From an uncultured Eubacteriales bacterium (GTDB lineage Bacteria; Bacillota; Clostridia; Christensenellales; Aristaeellaceae), in assembly GCA_900553315.1 (NCBI GenBank), contig USCW01000008.1, positions 1 through 25,782 on the forward strand: a stretch of 25,782 nucleotides of DNA, read 5' to 3'. This document shows, piece after piece, positions 22,169 to 25,782 of this stretch. The position numbers were made by a program, and so were the translations under genes. Under the pieces are notes generated by a model, which did no database searches, was not told the DNA's origin, and was given only the letters and a program-made list of their open reading frames with translations. Within the stretch, counting starts at the first letter, position 1, and the number at the start of each line of letters is the position of its first letter.

Positions 22169-23047
22169 TTATACGTAGCTTTCATCCTTGCCGAAGATCG
22201 GTACAAACTCCGCGGAGGCGCTGGCAGCCTCCTGCTCGTAGCCGGGAAGCTCCAGCATGCGCATGTGATCCCGCACGCGGCGATATTCCCGGGGAGTGAT
22301 AGTGCGGGTCAGGCCGGGAATGTCCACGCCGTTCAGCGGCGTATACTGCCGCATCAGACTGACGGGAATGCCCGGTGCGTTATCATGCACCCAATCCAGC
22401 AGGGCGATGCTCTCGCTGGTCAGCCCCGGCAGGATTAGGTGGCGGATCAGCACGCCCTTTTGCATGATGCCGTTTTCATCGTACTGCGGCGCACCGGCCT
22501 GACGCACCATTTCGAGAATGGCGGCGCTGGTTGCTTCAAAGTAATTGGGAGCCTTTGCGCAGAGCTGGCCCATCTTCTCGGAAAAATGCTTCAAGTCCGG
22601 CAGGTAGACGTCTATGATGCCCTCCAAGCGCCGAAGCGTCTCGACGCGCTCGTATCCGGAGGAGTTCCATACCAGCGGCACCGGCGGCTTGTACAGGGAA
22701 AGTGCCTCTAAAATGCCGTCCACAAAGGGCGTGGCGGTAATGAAGCTCATGGTGTGTACGCCCATGTTCACCAGTCGGCGCATAGCGTCCGCCAGCTCCT
22801 GCGGGGTGAAATCCCGTCCCAGATTGCGGTGGCTGATGTCCCCGTTCTGGCAGTAAGCACAGCGGAGGGTGCAGCCGCTGAAGAACAGCGCCCCCGTGCC
22901 TTTCGTGCCGCTGATCGGGGGCTCCTCCCAGTAATGCGGCGCAATACGGGCCAGCCGCATGGCGGAGCCCAGCCCGCAGAAGCCGTTTCCACCCTCCTGG
23001 GTGCGGCGGGCGCGACACATGCGGGGGCAGAGGGTGCATTCGTTCAT
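22169..23047 (-). CDS. PflX-like radical SAM protein (pyruvate formate-lyase activase homologue)
   Basis: 292 residues from ATG 23047 after GAAGGAAGG. The radical SAM motif is Cys59, Cys63 and Cys66 (CTLRCAYC). An N-terminal cysteine cluster, Cys4, Cys7, Cys11 and Cys24 (ECTLCPRMCRARR, GFCG), is typical of the COG1313/PflX group and may hold a second cluster. SGTKGTGALFFSG and VLIRHLILPG are further conserved blocks. These proteins resemble glycyl-radical enzyme activases, but no glycyl-radical enzyme gene is nearby and their reaction is unproven. The gene is transcribed divergently from the sigma-factor operon. Confidence 0.88.
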   Translation of the reverse strand: MNECTLCPRMCRARRTQEGGNGFCGLGSAMRLARIAPHYWEEPPISGTKGTGALFFSGCTLRCAYCQNGDISHRNLGRDFTPQELADAMRRLVNMGVHTMSFITATPFVDGILEALSLYKPPVPLVWNSSGYERVETLRRLEGIIDVYLPDLKHFSEKMGQLCAKAPNYFEATSAAILEMVRQAGAPQYDENGIMQKGVLIRHLILPGLTSESIALLDWVHDNAPGIPVSLMRQYTPLNGVDIPGLTRTITPREYRRVRDHMRMLELPGYEQEAASASAEFVPIFGKDESYV

Positions 23048-23080
23048 GATGATCCTTCCTTCGCGTGGAGATATATACGC

Positions 23081-23086
23081 ATTATA
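23081..23086 (-). promoter_or_regulatory. Probable -10 box of the PflX-like gene
   Basis: A perfect TATAAT on the minus strand, 33 bp before the ATG. No good -35 is seen 16-18 bp upstream. Confidence 0.45.
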
Positions 23087-23112
23087 ACACGCCCAACCCT
23101 GTCGCGTCTATC

Positions 23113-23141
23113 TTTACATCCTGCGGGTTGTGGGGTATGAT
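23113..23141 (+). promoter_or_regulatory. Sigma-A-type promoter of the ECF sigma operon
   Basis: TTTACA (23113-23118) and TATGAT (23136-23141) are 17 bp apart, leaving a leader of about 70 nt. No ECF-type AAC -35 motif was recognised, so the operon may not be purely autoregulated. Confidence 0.65.
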
Positions 23142-23216
23142 AAGGAAGAAAAAGAAGACTTCACCCGTTCATACAAGGAAAGAAATTCCCTGCCGAAAGG
23201 AGTAGGAGGTGCCTTA

Positions 23217-23819
23217 GTGAATGAGTTGCTGCTGCGGCGGGCACAGCAGGGCGACGCCGCCGCGTTTGAGGAAATATTCACGCCCTTGGAGGGGCGTATC
23301 TATCGTACCTGCGTGCATGTGCTGGGCCCGGGCGAGGACGCAAAGGACTGTGCGCAGGAGGTGCTGCTTCGCGCCTTTCGCTCGTTGAAAGATTTTCGCG
23401 GCGACTGTGCGCTGGAAAGCTGGGTGCATCGGCTGTGTGTGTCCACCTGTCTGGACGCGGTGCGGAAACGCAAGGTACGCGCTGCGGAGTCCGTGGACGC
23501 GCTGGCGGAGACGGGCTACGATCTGCCCAGCCGGGAGGCGGGCCCCTATGAGCAGATGGAGAAGAAGGAACGCATGGCGCTTCTGCGCAGCTCTATTGCG
23601 GCGCTGCCCGAGGATCAGCGCTTGGCCTTCAGTCTCACCGTGCTGGAAGAGGTGCCCTACGAGGAGGCCGCAGAGCAGCTTGGGGTCGCGGTCGGCACTA
23701 TCAAAAGCCGGGTGAATCGCGCCAGAGAAAAAATCTTGAAATTATGTGGTCACGGAGCGGAACAAAACGGCGGCTCCCGCGTCCAACAAGGTGAAAGGAG
23801 GGCGAAAAATGAATTGTGA
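23217..23819 (+). CDS. ECF-family RNA polymerase sigma factor
   Basis: 200 residues from GTG 23217, with AGGAGG 7 nt upstream; the frame to 23130 is rejected because it runs into the promoter. Region 2 (about 14-88: AAFEEIFTPLEGRIYRTC, then DAKDCAQEVLLRAFRSLKDF) binds core polymerase and the -10. Region 4 (about 125-180: ALPEDQRLAFSLTVLEEVPYEEAAEQLGVAVGTIKSRVNRAREKI) recognises the -35. Regions 1.1 and 3 are lacking, which defines group 4 (ECF). Its last 11 bp overlap the anti-sigma gene, which ties their translation together. It presumably responds to an envelope signal through that partner. Confidence 0.94.
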   Translation: MNELLLRRAQQGDAAAFEEIFTPLEGRIYRTCVHVLGPGEDAKDCAQEVLLRAFRSLKDFRGDCALESWVHRLCVSTCLDAVRKRKVRAAESVDALAETGYDLPSREAGPYEQMEKKERMALLRSSIAALPEDQRLAFSLTVLEEVPYEEAAEQLGVAVGTIKSRVNRAREKILKLCGHGAEQNGGSRVQQGERRAKNEL

Positions 23820-25023
23820 AGCCTACGAAGCTCTCCTGATGCAGCTTGTGGAGGGCAACCTGCCCCTGGAGGACGAGGCACGCCTACGGGAGCATGAGGC
23901 CGTTTGTCCCGCTTGTGCCCAGCGGCGTGCGGACATGGAAGCCCTCCTTGCAGACCTGTCCGACCTGAAGGAAGAAGAGCTGCCCTTGCCGGCAGATTTC
24001 CATCAGGGCTGGACGCGCTTGGTGGAGGAGGAAGCCAACGTGATGCAGAAAGAGAAAGCAACAGGGAAGAAGAAGAGCAGCTGGCGGCGCGTCTTGTCCG
24101 TGGCGGCTGCGGCGGTGGTGCTGGTGGGCGGAACGCTGCTGACGCGGGATCAGCTCTCCGGGGTCACAACGCCCCAGACGGCGGCGCAGTCGAAGCAGCG
24201 CAGCGTGGAAAGCTATGACTACGCGGGAGACGTTTCACCCTACGCGTATACGAACGACGAGGCGGCTTCTGATAACGGTGCAAACGGCGTGAGTCTGATG
24301 ATGTCTGAGGAAAGCGGCGCAGGCGATGCGGCAGTTGATACAACGAAGATCATCCGCACCGCGTCCCTGACGCTGGGGACGCAGGACTTCGAGCAGGATC
24401 TGGAGCAGCTGCAAGCCTACTGCAAGGACAGCGGCGGCTGGGTCAGCTATGTTTCCCAGAGCGGCGACGCAGACAAGGCAAACCGCCGGGCCAGCCTGAC
24501 GCTGCGTATTCCGGTGGAGAAGCTGGACGAGCTGCTGGCGGGGGCTGAGGGCTATGGTCGAGTCATCAGCCGCACGGAAACGGCGGAGGATGTGACGGAG
24601 TCGTATCAGGACACCGCCGCACGACTGGCTACCCAACAGGCGAAGATGGAACGCCTACAAGCGTTGATGAGCGATACAGCCTCTCTGTCCGACTTGCTGG
24701 AGCTGGAAAGCGCCATTGCGGACACACAGTATACGATTGACAGTCTGCAAAGCCGCCTGAACAGCACGGACAGTCAGGTGAATTACGCCACGGTGGATGT
24801 GTCTCTGCGGGAGGAATCTGCGGCGGAGGCGGTCACGACCCGGGAAAAGAGCCTTGGCGAGCGGGTGCTGGCGGGGCTGCAAACGGGGTGGGAAACCTTT
24901 GCGGGGTTCATGAAGGACATGGTGGTTTTCCTCAGCGCGGCGCTGCCATATCTGGCGGCGGTGGCGATCCTTACAATCATTGTGCGGCTGATCTGCCGTA
25001 AAAAAAGGAGCGATAAGCAATGA
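23809..25023 (+). CDS. Anti-sigma factor fused to a DUF4349 extracytoplasmic domain
   Basis: 404 residues, ATG 23809 after AAAGGAGGG. Residues 1-45 form a zinc-binding anti-sigma domain: Cys3, His29, Cys33 and Cys36 fit H-x3-C-x2-C of the ZAS/zf-HC2 type that clamps ECF sigma factors. After a basic stretch, a membrane helix lies near 90-108 (VLSVAAAAVVLVGGTLL). Outside, about 180-345 is a DUF4349 domain (IIRTASLTLGTQDFEQDLEQL, then a coiled coil AARLATQQAKMERLQALM). A second helix near 370-392 is followed by a basic tail. The sensor and inhibitor are thus one protein. Release of sigma probably needs a membrane signal or proteolysis; no protease gene adjoins it. Confidence 0.88.
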   Translation: MNCEAYEALLMQLVEGNLPLEDEARLREHEAVCPACAQRRADMEALLADLSDLKEEELPLPADFHQGWTRLVEEEANVMQKEKATGKKKSSWRRVLSVAAAAVVLVGGTLLTRDQLSGVTTPQTAAQSKQRSVESYDYAGDVSPYAYTNDEAASDNGANGVSLMMSEESGAGDAAVDTTKIIRTASLTLGTQDFEQDLEQLQAYCKDSGGWVSYVSQSGDADKANRRASLTLRIPVEKLDELLAGAEGYGRVISRTETAEDVTESYQDTAARLATQQAKMERLQALMSDTASLSDLLELESAIADTQYTIDSLQSRLNSTDSQVNYATVDVSLREESAAEAVTTREKSLGERVLAGLQTGWETFAGFMKDMVVFLSAALPYLAAVAILTIIVRLICRKKRSDKQ

Positions 25024-25730
25024 AAAAGGTCTTCTGTTTGATGCTGGCGCTGTGCATGCTGGCGCTGATTCCAGTGGCAACGGCAGAGGTTTACAGCGAG
25101 CGGGAGCTGCCGCTTTTGACGGTAACGGGTGAGGCGCAGGTGCTGCTGGCGGCGGATTCCGCGGTGATGAATCTGGGTGTGACGACGAAGGCAGCCACGG
25201 TGGCAGAGGCCAGCGCGACCAATGCGACAACGCTGGATGCGGTCATTAACGCTTTGCACGATGCGGGTGTGGATGCGGCGGATATTGTGACGCAGGACTA
25301 TTCTGTTTCCCCGGTTTATGATTACCAGTACGGCAAGCTGGGGGATGGCGAAGCGATTTCAGCTTATCAGGTTTCGAACCGGCTGAAGGTTACTGTCTCG
25401 AACGTGAATGAGTTGGGCACGGTATTGGATGCTGCGATGAAGGCGGGTGCGAACGAGGCTTACGGCATTACGTTCCAGTCCAGCCAGACGGCGGAGGCGA
25501 AGGACAAGGCTTTAACTGCGGCGATTGCGGAAGCGGCGCGCAAGGCGGAGATGATGGCGAAGGCCAGCGGCAAGAAGCTGGGCGATCTGGTTGCCCTGAC
25601 GGAGGAGCCCTACGGCACGTCCTCCGGCGTGACCCTGAAATACGATTCTGCCGCCGAAATGGGTACGACGATCCTAGCCGACAGTCTCACCGTCACCGCC
25701 CAAGTCACAGCTGTATATACAATGGAATGA
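25020..25730 (+). CDS. Exported SIMPL-domain (DUF541) protein
   Basis: 236 residues, ATG 25020 overlapping the previous stop (ATGA), with AAAAAAGGAG before it. A signal peptide covers about 1-22 (KKVFCLMLALCMLALIPVATA). The rest is one SIMPL/DUF541 domain: LLTVTGEAQVLLAADSAVMNLGV at the start, then the family pattern DIVTQDYSVSPVYDYQYG and YQVSNRLKVTVSNVNELGTVLDAAMKAGAN. Related proteins (for example BP26 and YggE) form oligomeric channel-like rings or act under oxidative stress. It is the third, translationally coupled gene of the sigma operon, so it is likely part of the same envelope response. Confidence 0.9.
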   Translation: MKKVFCLMLALCMLALIPVATAEVYSERELPLLTVTGEAQVLLAADSAVMNLGVTTKAATVAEASATNATTLDAVINALHDAGVDAADIVTQDYSVSPVYDYQYGKLGDGEAISAYQVSNRLKVTVSNVNELGTVLDAAMKAGANEAYGITFQSSQTAEAKDKALTAAIAEAARKAEMMAKASGKKLGDLVALTEEPYGTSSGVTLKYDSAAEMGTTILADSLTVTAQVTAVYTME

Positions 25731-25738
25731 TGGGTTTT

Positions 25739-25780
25739 GCGAGGGAGGGGGCTTCTCTGTAGAGAAGCCCCCTCCCTCGC
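25739..25780 (+). terminator. Long perfect hairpin after the sigma operon
   Basis: The arms 25739-25757 and 25762-25780 are perfect complements over 19 bp around a TGTA loop, 8 bp after the SIMPL stop. The window ends two bases later, so a T-run cannot be seen. Confidence 0.75.
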
Positions 25781-25782
25781 AC

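Noticed and set aside
23130..23216. Longer N-terminus of the ECF sigma factor
   Set aside because: It starts inside the promoter. GTG 23217 has AGGAGG at the right distance and gives a normal family start.
1..25782. CRISPR arrays, tRNA/rRNA genes, riboswitches, SRP RNA, prophage genes
   Set aside because: I scanned intergenic regions by eye for tandem repeats, cloverleaf ends and known leader motifs and found none. A covariance-model search would be needed to exclude small RNAs.

Overview
The window looks like a chromosomal segment of a fermentative Bacillota, class Clostridia. Strong AGGAGG-type ribosome binding sites precede most genes. Promoters are near-consensus sigma-A, and intrinsic hairpin terminators are common. 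The housekeeping block ylxM-ffh-rpsP-khpA is a Gram-positive arrangement, and the sugar importer is of the LplABC/DUF3502 type. By eye the G+C content is moderately high. This points to gut or rumen lineages such as Christensenellales or Oscillospirales, but no rRNA is present and the placement is inference.

Layout. (1) 1-5520, plus strand: the end of a carbohydrate-utilisation operon. It holds the C-terminus of a DUF3502 solute-binding protein, two ABC permeases, a clan GH-A glycoside hydrolase and a two-domain esterase, closed by a strong terminator. Neither enzyme has a signal peptide, so both probably act on imported, possibly esterified, oligosaccharides. A short palindromic transposon relic (copy A) sits between permease and hydrolase. 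(2) 5558-7466: a LytTR regulator with a degenerate receiver, then a secreted alpha/beta hydrolase with its own perfect-consensus promoter. (3) 7550-7709: a 160-bp, fully palindromic MITE-like element (copy B) with matching ends and a 4-bp flanking duplication. (4) 7718-10671, minus strand: iron alcohol dehydrogenase, YdcF-like protein and radical SAM protein in one operon. (5) 10739-13144, plus: secreted 5'-nucleotidase and a Nudix hydrolase. (6) 13390-14951: an XRE regulator convergent with gap. (7) 15045-17447, plus: ylxM-ffh-rpsP-khpA, ending in a terminator where other Firmicutes continue to rimM-trmD-rplS. (8) 17447-21170, minus: a GH172/DUF2961 protein, a DUF1275 membrane protein, a GNAT protein and a long-form PRPP synthetase. 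(9) 21383-23086: a secreted protein convergent with a PflX-like radical SAM enzyme. (10) 23113-25780, plus: a tightly overlapping operon of an ECF sigma factor, an anti-sigma/DUF4349 membrane fusion and an exported SIMPL-domain protein.

The items most worth following are: the MITE pair, the sigma/DUF4349/SIMPL operon, the alcohol dehydrogenase/YdcF/radical SAM operon, the pseudo-receiver LytTR protein, the two-domain esterase of the sugar operon, and a site near 18474-18535 where one gene's terminator contains the next gene's promoter and ribosome binding site. No CRISPR array, rRNA, tRNA, prophage or complete insertion sequence was seen.
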